13,968 nt of DNA, taken from the NCBI GenBank assembly GCA_948468465.1, contig CAOKJJ010000140.1, positions 1 through 13,968 on the forward strand, in the 5' to 3' direction. Positions 5,756 to 13,818 of this stretch are shown in pieces; the stretch's first letter is position 1, and each line of letters starts with the position of its first letter. The position numbers and the translations under genes were made by a program. This DNA comes from an uncultured Eubacterium sp. GTDB lineage: Bacteria; Bacillota_A; Clostridia; Lachnospirales; Lachnospiraceae. The notes below the pieces were generated by a model. The model was not told the origin of the DNA. It worked only from the letters and a program-made list of their open reading frames with translations, and ran no database searches.

Positions 5756-8194
5756 TTAGCTCTTTCCCTGTTTCTGCTTTCTCAGCATTTCCGCAAATCG
5801 TTTGTTTTCTCTGCGGTTTGTTAAGGCTCCTTTGACCACTTGTCTGAGTCCTCTGATAAAATGACCGTTGACCATTGTTACAAATCCCTCTGCCATCTCC
5901 ATGCTTACCATCCCGCCGGTCATTTTTGCAATCGCGCGAAACGGCATATTATAAATAAACAGCATGTTTAAATCCGGTTTTCCTTTTCGTTCCTTCTTTT
6001 CTTTGATGTGCGTAAGTATCCGGTACAGCAGTCTGGCCAAATGGCTCCTTGCATAATACATCTGACAAATCGTATCATTTAAGCCGATTTGTCCGCTCCA
6101 CACGCCAGATGGAATGGGATGCCCCAAAAGTTCTGCAAACTCCGCATCTGCTGCCTTTTGAATCTCACCGCTGTAATACAAGCGCAGCTTTTTTCGGTCG
6201 TATGGACATGTCTGCGTGGTGCCTTTCACTGTCATACGATCCTGCAGACGGATATCTTCGATGCTTGCACCGATCATGATCTGGTACTCTCCGCCTTCTG
6301 TCTCCCAGCTTCCGCGGCTGACGTCCCAATAACGAAATGTCTTATCATCAAATGGAATATGGACTTCCCTGCTTTCGCCCGCTTTTAAAAATACTTTCCG
6401 AAATCCTTTCAGCTCCTTTTTTGGGCGGAACACCTCTGCACCCGGCAGTCCTATATAAAGCTGCGCAATCTCCGCGCCGTCGTATCCGCCTGTATTTCTT
6501 ACAGTAAATGCTGCGCCCTGATCGCTGAGCTTAAGATTGGAATATGCAAACTCCGTATACGAAAGTCCATATCCAAATGGATAAGCGACCTTCTTGTTTA
6601 CAGTGTCATAATAACGGTAGCCTATAAAAATGCTCTCCCTGTACTCCGCGTTTCTCATCGAAGACGGAAAGTAATGGCAGGCCGGCGTATCCTCATATGA
6701 GATCGGATAAGTCTCCGCAAGCTTTCCTGACGGATTTGCCCTGCCTGCCAGAATATCAAGCATCGCCGCGGCACCCGCCTGTCCGTACAGATATCCATGC
6801 AAAACAGCCTTGCAGTATTTGCTCCAGGACATGTCAACAACCGCACCCGCGCTTAAAACCGCTATTATATTGGGGTTCACCTGATGCAGTTCTTTTAGCA
6901 ATAAAATCTGATTCGAAGGTATCCCTATATGTTCCCGGTCTTTTCCTTCCGCTTCACTTATTTCATCCAGACCCATGCAGTAGATGACCGCCTCTGTCTT
7001 TGCCGCGAGCGCGAGCGCCTCCTGCTGCCGCTTATCGTCCGGTTCTCCGTTTCTTTGAAAACCCCTGCAGCATCCTGCTGCCTGCCAGTCGTATTCTTTT
7101 ATATTTTTTTCAACTGACTCAACCAATGTCGCGTTTACCATCGAAGAACCCGCGCCCTGATACCTTGGCTCATACGCGAAATCACCGATAACGGCGACGC
7201 TGCGGCCCGCGTTTAACGGAAGTATGCCGTCTTCATTTTTTAACAGGACAGCGCTTTGTGCCGCCGCCTTTTTTGCGAGCTTATGATGTTCCTGTTTATT
7301 GAATGTTAAAGGCTGTTTCCTGTTTTCTGACTTCAATGTCTGTATTGCAGAAAGCAGCCGCTGCACACAGGCATCCAGCTCCTGTTCGGATAACCGCTTT
7401 TCTTTCACCGCTTTTATAACCTGTCTTGCAGAATCAAATCCAGCCGTCGGCATCTCCAAATCCGAACCCGCCTTGATCCCTGCGATGTGGTCGTTCGATC
7501 CGCCCCAGTCTGTAACAACAAATCCCTCAAATCCCCATTCGTCTCTTAATATCTCCTTCAGTAAATGCTGATTCTCGTTCGTATAAGTCCCGTTCACCTG
7601 ATTATAACTGGACATGATAACTTTCGGATTTGCTTCTTTTACCGCGATTTCAAAGCCTGTCAGATAAATTTCCCGTAAGGTCCGTTCGTCCAGCACCGCG
7701 TTCATTGCCATGCGCCGCAGCTCCTGGTTATTGACCGCAAAATGCTTCGGACAGGCAGCTACGCCTTTACTTTGGATTCCTCTGATGTAAGAAGCCGCCA
7801 TTTTCCCAGCCAGATAGGGATCCTCTGAAAAATACTCAAAATTTCTTCCGCACAGCGGGCTCCTTTTCATATTCAGTCCCGGCCCCAGCAATACCTCAAC
7901 ACCGACGCTTCCCGCTTCCTCTCCCAACGCTTTTCCGATCTCTTCTCCCAGGCTCTCGTCCCAACTATTGGCAATCGTGGCTGCCGTCGGAAAACAAGTA
8001 GCCGGAAGAGACGGATTCAGGCCCAGATGGTCTCCGCTGCCCTCCTGCCTGCGCACTCCATGCGGCCCGTCTGACAGCAGAATCGACGGTATGCCAAGCC
8101 GCGGAATATCCCACGTCTGCCACTCATTCTTGCCAGTAAGAAGAACCGCTTTCTCTTCTAATGTCATCTGGCTGATGATTTTTTCATACTTCAT
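5756..8194 (-). CDS. Cytoplasmic GH3 beta-glucosidase-type enzyme, normal domain order
   Basis: Protein of 812 residues with the common GH3 order: TIM barrel (PF00933, about 10-285), (alpha/beta)6 domain (PF01915, about 310-495), Fn3-like domain (PF14310, about 570-645). Substrate-pocket motifs are SDGPHG (41-46), CGRNFEYFSED (115-125) and K150-H151-F152. The nucleophile is D229 in VVTDW; E416 in AEGKDR is the likely acid/base. Retaining hydrolysis of beta-linked glucosyl or related sugars is expected, but the exact substrate cannot be read. There is no signal peptide or membrane helix, so it should act inside the cell on imported oligosaccharides or glycosides. The last 150 residues or so (QTCPYDRKKL onward, basic and helical) form an extension beyond the Fn3 domain. 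ATG at 8192-8194 has GGAAG upstream. It starts the operon with GtrA and the frameshifted GH3, after the terminator of the sensor kinase. Confidence 0.92.
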   Translation of the reverse strand: MKYEKIISQMTLEEKAVLLTGKNEWQTWDIPRLGIPSILLSDGPHGVRRQEGSGDHLGLNPSLPATCFPTAATIANSWDESLGEEIGKALGEEAGSVGVEVLLGPGLNMKRSPLCGRNFEYFSEDPYLAGKMAASYIRGIQSKGVAACPKHFAVNNQELRRMAMNAVLDERTLREIYLTGFEIAVKEANPKVIMSSYNQVNGTYTNENQHLLKEILRDEWGFEGFVVTDWGGSNDHIAGIKAGSDLEMPTAGFDSARQVIKAVKEKRLSEQELDACVQRLLSAIQTLKSENRKQPLTFNKQEHHKLAKKAAAQSAVLLKNEDGILPLNAGRSVAVIGDFAYEPRYQGAGSSMVNATLVESVEKNIKEYDWQAAGCCRGFQRNGEPDDKRQQEALALAAKTEAVIYCMGLDEISEAEGKDREHIGIPSNQILLLKELHQVNPNIIAVLSAGAVVDMSWSKYCKAVLHGYLYGQAGAAAMLDILAGRANPSGKLAETYPISYEDTPACHYFPSSMRNAEYRESIFIGYRYYDTVNKKVAYPFGYGLSYTEFAYSNLKLSDQGAAFTVRNTGGYDGAEIAQLYIGLPGAEVFRPKKELKGFRKVFLKAGESREVHIPFDDKTFRYWDVSRGSWETEGGEYQIMIGASIEDIRLQDRMTVKGTTQTCPYDRKKLRLYYSGEIQKAADAEFAELLGHPIPSGVWSGQIGLNDTICQMYYARSHLARLLYRILTHIKEKKERKGKPDLNMLFIYNMPFRAIAKMTGGMVSMEMAEGFVTMVNGHFIRGLRQVVKGALTNRRENKRFAEMLRKQKQGKS

Positions 8195-8335
8195 ATCACT
8201 TCACTTCCGTTTCTTATTTTTTTCGCCCTTTCCTATTTTGTCAGCGCAAATGTGCCGGGCTTTTGTGATCTGTTTCTTTGTGCTTTTACAATAACATATT
8301 TCCCAATACCCGAAGTTCATTTGTCATAAACACAC

Positions 8336-8366
8336 AAAAAAATGACGCAAAGTGTTTTGCGCCATT
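8336..8366 (-). terminator. Intrinsic terminator after the sensor kinase gene
   Basis: On the minus strand AATGGCGCAAA (8356-8366) pairs with TTTGCGTCATT (8341-8351), one pair being G-U, around a 4-base loop, followed by TTTTT. It starts about 8 bases after the kinase stop codon and separates the regulatory operon from the downstream GH3 operon. The rest of the gap (8195-8335) must hold the promoter for that operon; I could not pick a clear one. Confidence 0.85.
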
Positions 8367-8373
8367 TTATTAT

Positions 8374-9708
8374 CTAATCTTTTTTATACTCCATCTGTTC
8401 TTTTTGCGGAATCATTATGCGCAGCACAAACCAATTCTGGTTCATCTGTATCAGCAAATTTCCCTGGTATTTTTCAACACAATACCGGATACTTTTAATG
8501 CCGTATCCATGAAAACGGGGATTCTGTTTGGTCGTCTGCAAATTATCTAACGCTATGTTTTCCGGTTTGCTGATATAATTTTCAATCGTAATGCATACCA
8601 TCTTTCTCTGTAAAGCAACCTTCAAATGTATCATCCTTTTTTCTGTATCCGGTTCGAGTACTTCCGCTTCGATCGCATTGTCCAATCCATTTCCGAATAT
8701 CGTACAAATATCCGTGACATGCATAAATTCAAGAATCTTCCCGTTTACTACATAAGTAAACGCAATCCGGTGCTTCTTCGTATTCATAAGCTTGTCTTCT
8801 AAAACAGCATCCACCACTGTATTTCCGGTATTTACGGTAATCCGGTAGCTTTCGATTCCATGCTCGATGCTGTCAAGCCATTCTTCCTTTCTTTTCTGAT
8901 CCTTTTCTTTCCGCAGCGCAATAATCTGATGCTTCAGATCATGATACATCATGCTGATCAGCTCATTATTTTTTTGCTGATACAGATATTTTTCATACTG
9001 GCTTCTGAGAACCTGGTTAATCGAATGCAGCTCCAGCATTTCACATTTTTCTCTGATCTGAAGCTGAAAGATAAAAATGACAATCAGCCCCAGCATGTCT
9101 ATGAGGGCACGAATGCGGAAAACCTCATAAAATAATCTGCTCGAAAACGGCGTATCCGGAAACACATAGCTTAGATTGCTCAGTAAGAACATAAAGATAA
9201 TCGTTGCAAGAAACAGATATACATCCCGAAGCGACACATAAAATACACTCGCCCGCTTCAGCAGCCTTTTCTCTGTCATCCATATCAAATAAAATAAGCC
9301 GCCATAAATAACCGTAAGCAGCCCCGTTACATAATACCATTGCCGATAGCCATAGATATAGACAACATAATAGTGTATCAGCCATTCTGCCGACGCCACT
9401 GTTTCTGCTATGAGAAATGCGCAGGATGTAAAGTACACGGTATCTTTTACTGTTTCCTGACACAAGACAGCCATCATAAGCCACATCATACAGGCAGAAG
9501 CCGCAATTACTGGAAACCACCATATTACTGCAAGATTCTCCGTACTTTTTAATAACAGGCACTGTGCCGCAAGAAACAGCAGCGACAGAAATCCTGTTTT
9601 TATTTTTCCATATCTGTTTTTTAATATTAAAATATACACGATACAGGCTCCCCACTGAGCCAATGCGGTAAAAATTCTCGGTATATCATAATAAGTCCAT
9701 ACATACAT
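8374..9708 (-). CDS. GHKL sensor histidine kinase (AgrC-like)
   Basis: Membrane histidine kinase of 444 residues. The first 215 or so residues contain about six to seven hydrophobic helices (roughly 12-30, 38-52, 60-83, 90-110, 125-144, 160-180, 200-217) with almost no extracellular domain. Such input domains usually sense small peptides or membrane signals. A linker helix leads to the phosphoacceptor box YHDLKHQI with H256, followed by a GHKL ATPase domain: N-box FGNGLDNAIEAE (N340, N344) and G-box HGYGIKSI (400-407). This is the HPK10/AgrC architecture (HATPase_c_5 type). ATG at 9706-9708 directly follows the TAG stop of the response regulator with no gap, so translation is probably coupled. 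No agrD-like peptide gene or AgrB is visible nearby, so the ligand is unknown. Its partner is the LytTR regulator upstream. Confidence 0.92.
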   Translation of the reverse strand: MYVWTYYDIPRIFTALAQWGACIVYILILKNRYGKIKTGFLSLLFLAAQCLLLKSTENLAVIWWFPVIAASACMMWLMMAVLCQETVKDTVYFTSCAFLIAETVASAEWLIHYYVVYIYGYRQWYYVTGLLTVIYGGLFYLIWMTEKRLLKRASVFYVSLRDVYLFLATIIFMFLLSNLSYVFPDTPFSSRLFYEVFRIRALIDMLGLIVIFIFQLQIREKCEMLELHSINQVLRSQYEKYLYQQKNNELISMMYHDLKHQIIALRKEKDQKRKEEWLDSIEHGIESYRITVNTGNTVVDAVLEDKLMNTKKHRIAFTYVVNGKILEFMHVTDICTIFGNGLDNAIEAEVLEPDTEKRMIHLKVALQRKMVCITIENYISKPENIALDNLQTTKQNPRFHGYGIKSIRYCVEKYQGNLLIQMNQNWFVLRIMIPQKEQMEYKKD

Positions 9709-10419
9709 CTATTTCATAGCCTCATCAATATATTCCGTCAGTTTATCCATAAACAATTTTTTCCTGTTTCTTGCAATCGGCAGAACCGTTTCTCCCAGAA
9801 AGCAATTTCCATCCAGCACCGTATCGACATGCTTCATATTTACAATACAGCCTTTGTTGATTCTGAAAAAACCGTACGGTTCCAGTACCGACACAACATC
9901 TGCCAGCTTTGCCCGGCTGGAAATCGTCTCTGCCGCCGTATAATAATTTAAAATATGTCCATGGCTTTCCACATATAATAACTCGGCAATGTCCAGCTTA
10001 TAAATGCCGCCTTTCACCGGGATAGATATAAAAATTTCAGATTTCTTTTTGATTTTATGGAGTGCTTTCTGAAGCTTTTGCGAAAATATAAAATAGGTGA
10101 CTGGCTTTAGCAGATAGTCCATGGCATCCACTTCATATCCTTTTACCGCATACTGCGCCATATTCGTTATGAAAATAATGATCACCTGCGGGTCCTGCTT
10201 TCTGATCTGTTCCGCCGCGCTCATTCCGTCCACAAACTTCATCTGAATATCCATAAAAATCATATCAAACTGCCCCTGATAAGATTTCAGAAGATCATCA
10301 CCGTCATGATACGCCGTAATGCGAAATTTACAGCCGGATTCCTCTTCAAACCGCATAAAATATTGCTTCAGTTCTTTGATATAAATGTCCTCATCTTCTA
10401 CAATCGCAACCCTGAACAT
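9709..10419 (-). CDS. LytTR-family response regulator
   Basis: DNA-binding response regulator of 236 residues. The receiver domain (1-120) has the acidic pair E8-D9, phosphoacceptor D57 in FMDIQM, T85 and K105 in LLKP. The LytTR domain (PF04397) covers about 130-232, with PVKGGIYKLDIAELLYVES at its start and FFRINKGCIVNMKHV and LPIARNRKK later. LytTR proteins bind pairs of short direct repeats upstream of target promoters. ATG at 10417-10419 has AGAGG 6 bases upstream and its own promoter (10446-10473). It forms a two-gene operon with the adjoining sensor kinase. Placement between GH3 genes suggests that they are targets; a possible site lies upstream of the GH3 gene at 13601-13630. This regulatory link is inference. 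Confidence 0.93.
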   Translation of the reverse strand: MFRVAIVEDEDIYIKELKQYFMRFEEESGCKFRITAYHDGDDLLKSYQGQFDMIFMDIQMKFVDGMSAAEQIRKQDPQVIIIFITNMAQYAVKGYEVDAMDYLLKPVTYFIFSQKLQKALHKIKKKSEIFISIPVKGGIYKLDIAELLYVESHGHILNYYTAAETISSRAKLADVVSVLEPYGFFRINKGCIVNMKHVDTVLDGNCFLGETVLPIARNRKKLFMDKLTEYIDEAMK

Positions 10420-10445
10420 CTGGAACCTCTTTCTGTTTTTATATT

Positions 10446-10473
10446 ATTATAACCAAAAAACGTTCTTGATCAA
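10446..10473 (-). promoter_or_regulatory. Promoter of the two-component operon
   Basis: On the minus strand TTGATC (10468-10473) and a perfect TATAAT (10446-10451) are 16 bases apart, about 26 bases upstream of the response regulator start. The regulator and kinase therefore have their own promoter rather than depending on read-through from the GH3 gene upstream. Confidence 0.7.
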
Positions 10474-10483
10474 AGCATATTTT

Positions 10484-10514
10484 AGAGGGGAATCAGCTTT
10501 TCTGATCCCCCTCT
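10484..10514. terminator. Strong hairpin after the GH3 gene, without a clear U tract
   Basis: AGAGGGGAATCAG (10484-10496) pairs with CTGATCCCCCTCT (10502-10514), 12 of 13 positions matching, around a 5-base loop. It begins 16 bases after the GH3 stop codon. On the minus strand it is followed by AAAATATGC rather than a T run, so it is an atypical intrinsic terminator or an mRNA 3'-end stabiliser. It also lies just upstream of the -35 of the two-component operon. Confidence 0.55.
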
Positions 10515-10530
10515 GTTACTGTCTGAACTA

Positions 10531-13527
10531 TTATTTTCGCACTTCTACTTTAATCGCTTCTTCATTTTTGCGATATTTGCGGATAGCTAACATTTCCAGC
10601 ATGAGTAAAATGACAGCAGCAAAAATATCCGCTCCAAAAAGAATCTTTTTCCACAATACCATTTCGTACTTTGTATTCTCTTCGTTGTAGGCTCTGCTGT
10701 TTACTACTGTATACAGGATGTTGTGGCAGGCAGTGCGCATTCTTTGAACGGATGACGCGCTGTTTGTGTCCGTTACCTTGGCATCTTCCATATTCATAGG
10801 GTTTAGCATGCTGTCCACACCTGCTGCTACCGCCATATCCGCGTCATAATATCCATATCCGGCAAACATGTCCGTAGAGACAAAGCCTTCAAATCCCCAC
10901 TCATTACGCAATACCGTTGTATTCAGCTCATGGCTTGCGCCTGACCATTTATCACCGATATAGCTGTGTGCCGCCATAACCGCACCGGCATGCCCATCTT
11001 TTACCGCGATTTCAAACGGCTTCAGATAGATTTCACGGGCTGTCTGTTCATTGATCCATGTACAAAGCTGATAAATACGATTTGTCTCCTGGTCATTAAA
11101 CGCAAAATGCTTCACATAGCTGTAAACACCATATTCATTCGCTCCCTGAATTTCAGCCGCGGCCAGTTTTCCGGAGAGTACGCCGTCCTCAGAATAATAT
11201 TCAAAATTACGGCCTCCAAAAGCTGTACGGTGAATATTCATTGCCGGCGCATACCAGCCGGATACATCCATTTCATCCGCCTGTTTTCCGATACTTTGTC
11301 CCATCTGCAGCGCCAGCTCTTTATTCCATGTATTCGCAAGCATTACTTCTGACGGATATGCGCTCCCTGCAGCTCCCGTATAATTATTGTAAATCGTCGC
11401 GGGACCGTCATTGTCTGTTGTCGCTTTTTTCTCAATCGAATCAACCGCCGCCGTCTGATATCCGCCTCCCGCGATCAATGCTGTCATATCCTCAACCGTC
11501 AGTTCATCTAACAGCGTATCCCACATTGCATCATCATAGGCTTTTCCACGCAAGTCCACCAATTTCACGCCATTCTTCGCTCCGGTTACTGGCATTTCAT
11601 CATTTTCATCGTTTAATTCTGCTATTTCATAATTCGAAGCATTTTTATAATTTGCCTTTCTTTCCTCACTCATCAGATAATTTGACGGAGCTGCGGCAGC
11701 TTCCTCATAATTTTCAAATCCGTTTGCTCTGCTCAGATAAGGAACATCATCTCCTTCTGCAAATGCAAACTGTGCTGTCGCCGCTGTCTGATCTGATTTT
11801 CTTGGATTCGACGCATCATATACAATCGTATCATTCACCGTAAATGTCCTTTCATCTAAGACAGTATGTGCGTCGGAACGAATGCTGATCATATATTCGC
11901 CGGCTTCCAGTACATAGGCCCCCTTTCCATAAGTATCAAAGGATGCCATGTCTTCGTCGGCAATTTCGAACGCTATCGTTTCTGTTTGTCCTGGCTCAAG
12001 CAATGCCGTCTTTGCAAAATCAATCAGATTGACCGCAGACTTTTCTATTCCTCCGTTTGTATACGGCGGCTGATAATAGAGCTGCACGACATCTTTTCCG
12101 GCTGTATTCCCGGTATTTTTTACTTCTACAGTGACGTTATATCCGTTTTCATTCGTCTGAAAGTCCGTAATTTTTTGTTCAAAAGAAGTATAGGACAAGC
12201 CATATCCAAAAGGATACTGAACGATCTCGTCATAACTGTACTCCATATTCCCCTGCTTATATTCCTCATAAGCAGTTTCATAAAACTTATATCCGACATA
12301 AATTCCTTCTGTATAATTTACAAAATTTACGTCATTCATCACGCCGCGCTCATCCCAGCCAAACTCATCCATATTTTCATAGGAAAACTCGCCAAAGTTC
12401 TGAAACGCCGGCGTCTTTGTCTGATCGTATACATAAGTATCCACCAGCTTGCCGGACGGATTGATGGTCCCATTTAAAATGTTTCCCAGAGCGGAAAATC
12501 CGGATTCTCCTGCACCCGGACAGCAGAGCACCGCGTCAATCTGCTCATACTCTTCCACCCATCCTAATTCCATCGCATTGGCACTGTTATAAATTACAAC
12601 TACCTTTTCAAAATTAGCACATACGAGATCTATCAGATTCTTTTCTGTTTGACTGATCTCAAGATAGTGCTGGCCATCTGCAAAATCATCGTATTGTTCG
12701 CTGTTGTTTGTATAAGTATACAAATCAGCGCCATCTTCACTCTTTTTTCCAAAATCCAATGGCAGATCCGTTCCTTCTCCCCCAATCCTGGCAATTACAA
12801 TTACAGCCGTATCGGAAAACGCTTTTGCCTCCTCCATCATCTCTTCTGTATAATCGTCCGGCGTCGGTTCCGGCAGTGTCCAGTCTACATGCATCATGCC
12901 TGCTTCCGGCCTTGTCTGCGCATAATCCGTATACATGTTAAGCAGCGTTTCATTCAGCGTATATCCGCCCGCTTTTAACCCATCAAGCAGCGTTACGCAG
13001 TCTGACGTATCAACTGCCCCTGAGCCGGTACCGCCGTAACAGGGATTTGTAGCTGCCCATCCGAATACATTCAGATTTTTAACATCATCGGACAGCGGAA
13101 GCATGCCATCATTTTTTACGAGTACAATTCCTTCTTCCCCTATGCCTGTAATCAAATTTTCAGCTTCTTTTAAAGATTCCTCCGACGCTTCTTCTTTTAC
13201 CTGCACGGCTACATCCAGCAAAGTGCTCACCGGCCCTAAGCACAGCTGATTGATCACCACTACAATTGCCAGCAATGTTACGATCAATGCCTGAGCGCGA
13301 AAAAACTTCCTTTTTCTTTTCTCATATTTTCGGCAAATAACACAAAATACGACAAACGCAGCTAATATTACAACAAGTGCCGCAATCTGCGGGATACAGT
13401 TTTTTATAACCGTAATCACATCACTTGTTTGTACTTCCAGTGCTGCTGCCTGTACCGGAAGGGCAAAAAACAGCACCATCAGGCTTGTGCATGCAAAACC
13501 TTTCAGAAAAATATTCTTTTTCTTCAT
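10531..13527 (-). CDS. Membrane-anchored, domain-swapped GH3 glycosidase
   Basis: Intact 998-residue surface GH3 with swapped domains. It has a signal-peptide-like start (7-28, ending PVQAAA), two membrane helices (45-65, 78-97) around a strongly basic loop, the (alpha/beta)6 domain (PF01915, about 125-370; likely acid/base E251 in GGEGTDL), the Fn3-like domain (PF14310, about 440-560) and a linker. The TIM barrel (PF00933) then covers about 660-945: DNDGP 705-709, GGRNFEYYSED 771-781, K806-H807-F808, nucleophile D886 in VSTDM. A C-terminal helix (961-981) precedes the basic tail RKYRKN. The positive-inside rule places the catalytic body outside, tethered at both ends. The substrate is unknown; retaining cleavage of a beta-glucoside-like bond is expected. 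ATG at 13525-13527 has GGAGG 7 bases upstream. It is a paralogue of the frameshifted GH3 at 2161-4970. It lies downstream of the tRNA terminator, so it needs its own promoter in 13528-13650. Confidence 0.93.
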   Translation of the reverse strand: MKKKNIFLKGFACTSLMVLFFALPVQAAALEVQTSDVITVIKNCIPQIAALVVILAAFVVFCVICRKYEKRKRKFFRAQALIVTLLAIVVVINQLCLGPVSTLLDVAVQVKEEASEESLKEAENLITGIGEEGIVLVKNDGMLPLSDDVKNLNVFGWAATNPCYGGTGSGAVDTSDCVTLLDGLKAGGYTLNETLLNMYTDYAQTRPEAGMMHVDWTLPEPTPDDYTEEMMEEAKAFSDTAVIVIARIGGEGTDLPLDFGKKSEDGADLYTYTNNSEQYDDFADGQHYLEISQTEKNLIDLVCANFEKVVVIYNSANAMELGWVEEYEQIDAVLCCPGAGESGFSALGNILNGTINPSGKLVDTYVYDQTKTPAFQNFGEFSYENMDEFGWDERGVMNDVNFVNYTEGIYVGYKFYETAYEEYKQGNMEYSYDEIVQYPFGYGLSYTSFEQKITDFQTNENGYNVTVEVKNTGNTAGKDVVQLYYQPPYTNGGIEKSAVNLIDFAKTALLEPGQTETIAFEIADEDMASFDTYGKGAYVLEAGEYMISIRSDAHTVLDERTFTVNDTIVYDASNPRKSDQTAATAQFAFAEGDDVPYLSRANGFENYEEAAAAPSNYLMSEERKANYKNASNYEIAELNDENDEMPVTGAKNGVKLVDLRGKAYDDAMWDTLLDELTVEDMTALIAGGGYQTAAVDSIEKKATTDNDGPATIYNNYTGAAGSAYPSEVMLANTWNKELALQMGQSIGKQADEMDVSGWYAPAMNIHRTAFGGRNFEYYSEDGVLSGKLAAAEIQGANEYGVYSYVKHFAFNDQETNRIYQLCTWINEQTAREIYLKPFEIAVKDGHAGAVMAAHSYIGDKWSGASHELNTTVLRNEWGFEGFVSTDMFAGYGYYDADMAVAAGVDSMLNPMNMEDAKVTDTNSASSVQRMRTACHNILYTVVNSRAYNEENTKYEMVLWKKILFGADIFAAVILLMLEMLAIRKYRKNEEAIKVEVRK

Positions 13528-13563
13528 AACTTATCCTCCATTTCGTTTTATTTCGTTAAAATA

Positions 13564-13572
13564 AGCATATCA
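13564..13572 (-). promoter_or_regulatory. Extended -10 candidate for the surface GH3 gene
   Basis: On the minus strand TGATATGCT has the TGn extension followed by four of six -10 matches, about 37 bases upstream of the start codon. An overlapping TATGAT (13569-13574) is an alternative. No good -35 is present, which would fit an activator-dependent promoter. Confidence 0.4.
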
Positions 13573-13600
13573 TATTCCAACGTGACTATCGCGAAATGGC

Positions 13601-13630
13601 ATAAAATCTTCAATTTTTGACACAAACGGT
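13601..13630 (-). promoter_or_regulatory. Possible LytTR-regulator binding site
   Basis: On the minus strand ACCGTTTGT (13622-13630) fits all positions of the published LytTR half-site pattern [TA][AC][CA]GTTN[AG][TG]. A second copy at the expected 12-base spacing, AGATTTTAT (13601-13609), fits only 7 of 9. The pair sits just upstream of the -35 region of the surface GH3 gene, where an activator would bind. A single perfect nonamer can occur by chance. Confidence 0.3.
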
Positions 13631-13650
13631 AATTTTCTCTTACCACATGC

Positions 13651-13685
13651 AAAAAAAGACTCCATTCCTAACGAATGAAGTCTTT
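13651..13685 (-). terminator. Terminator of the tRNA operon
   Basis: On the minus strand AAAGACTTCATTC (13673-13685) pairs with GAATGGAGTCTTT (13655-13667), with one G-U pair, around a 5-base loop, and is followed by a T run (13651-13657). It begins 6 bases after the tRNA-Leu 3' end and separates the tRNA cluster from the GH3 gene. Confidence 0.9.
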
Positions 13686-13691
13686 GATAGA

Positions 13692-13775
13692 TGCCCGTGA
13701 CCGGAATCGAACCGGTACTGTGTTTCCACAACAGGATTTTAAGTCCTGCGCGTCTGCCTGTTCCGCCACACGGGC
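13692..13775 (-). tRNA. tRNA-Leu(UAA)
   Basis: Complete 84-nt class II tRNA. The acceptor stem GCCCGTG/CACGGGC with discriminator A, D arm, anticodon loop CTTAAAA (anticodon TAA), long variable arm GTTGTGGAAACACAGT and T arm CCGGTTCGATTCCGG all fit. CCA is not encoded; TCT follows the discriminator. It is the last gene of the tRNA cluster before its terminator. Confidence 0.97.
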
Positions 13776-13818
13776 TTACCTCTACACAATCTCAGAAATC
13801 TTCTGCGATCCTATAGAA

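Noticed and set aside
8195..8335. LytTR box pair and promoter upstream of the cytoplasmic GH3
   Set aside because: Only isolated 7-8 of 9 matches to the half-site were found, at wrong spacing and orientation, and no convincing -35/-10 pair.
11241..12477. Long open frames on the plus strand inside the surface GH3 gene
   Set aside because: They lie wholly opposite a gene with clear domains and catalytic motifs, have odd His/Ser/Phe-rich translations and no ribosome binding sites. They are antisense shadows of its codon bias.
1661..13690. Calling the GH3 region a proven integrative element
   Set aside because: No integrase, recombinase, relaxase or phage gene is present, and the tRNA fragment is not an exact duplicate. 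It is kept only as a hypothesis.
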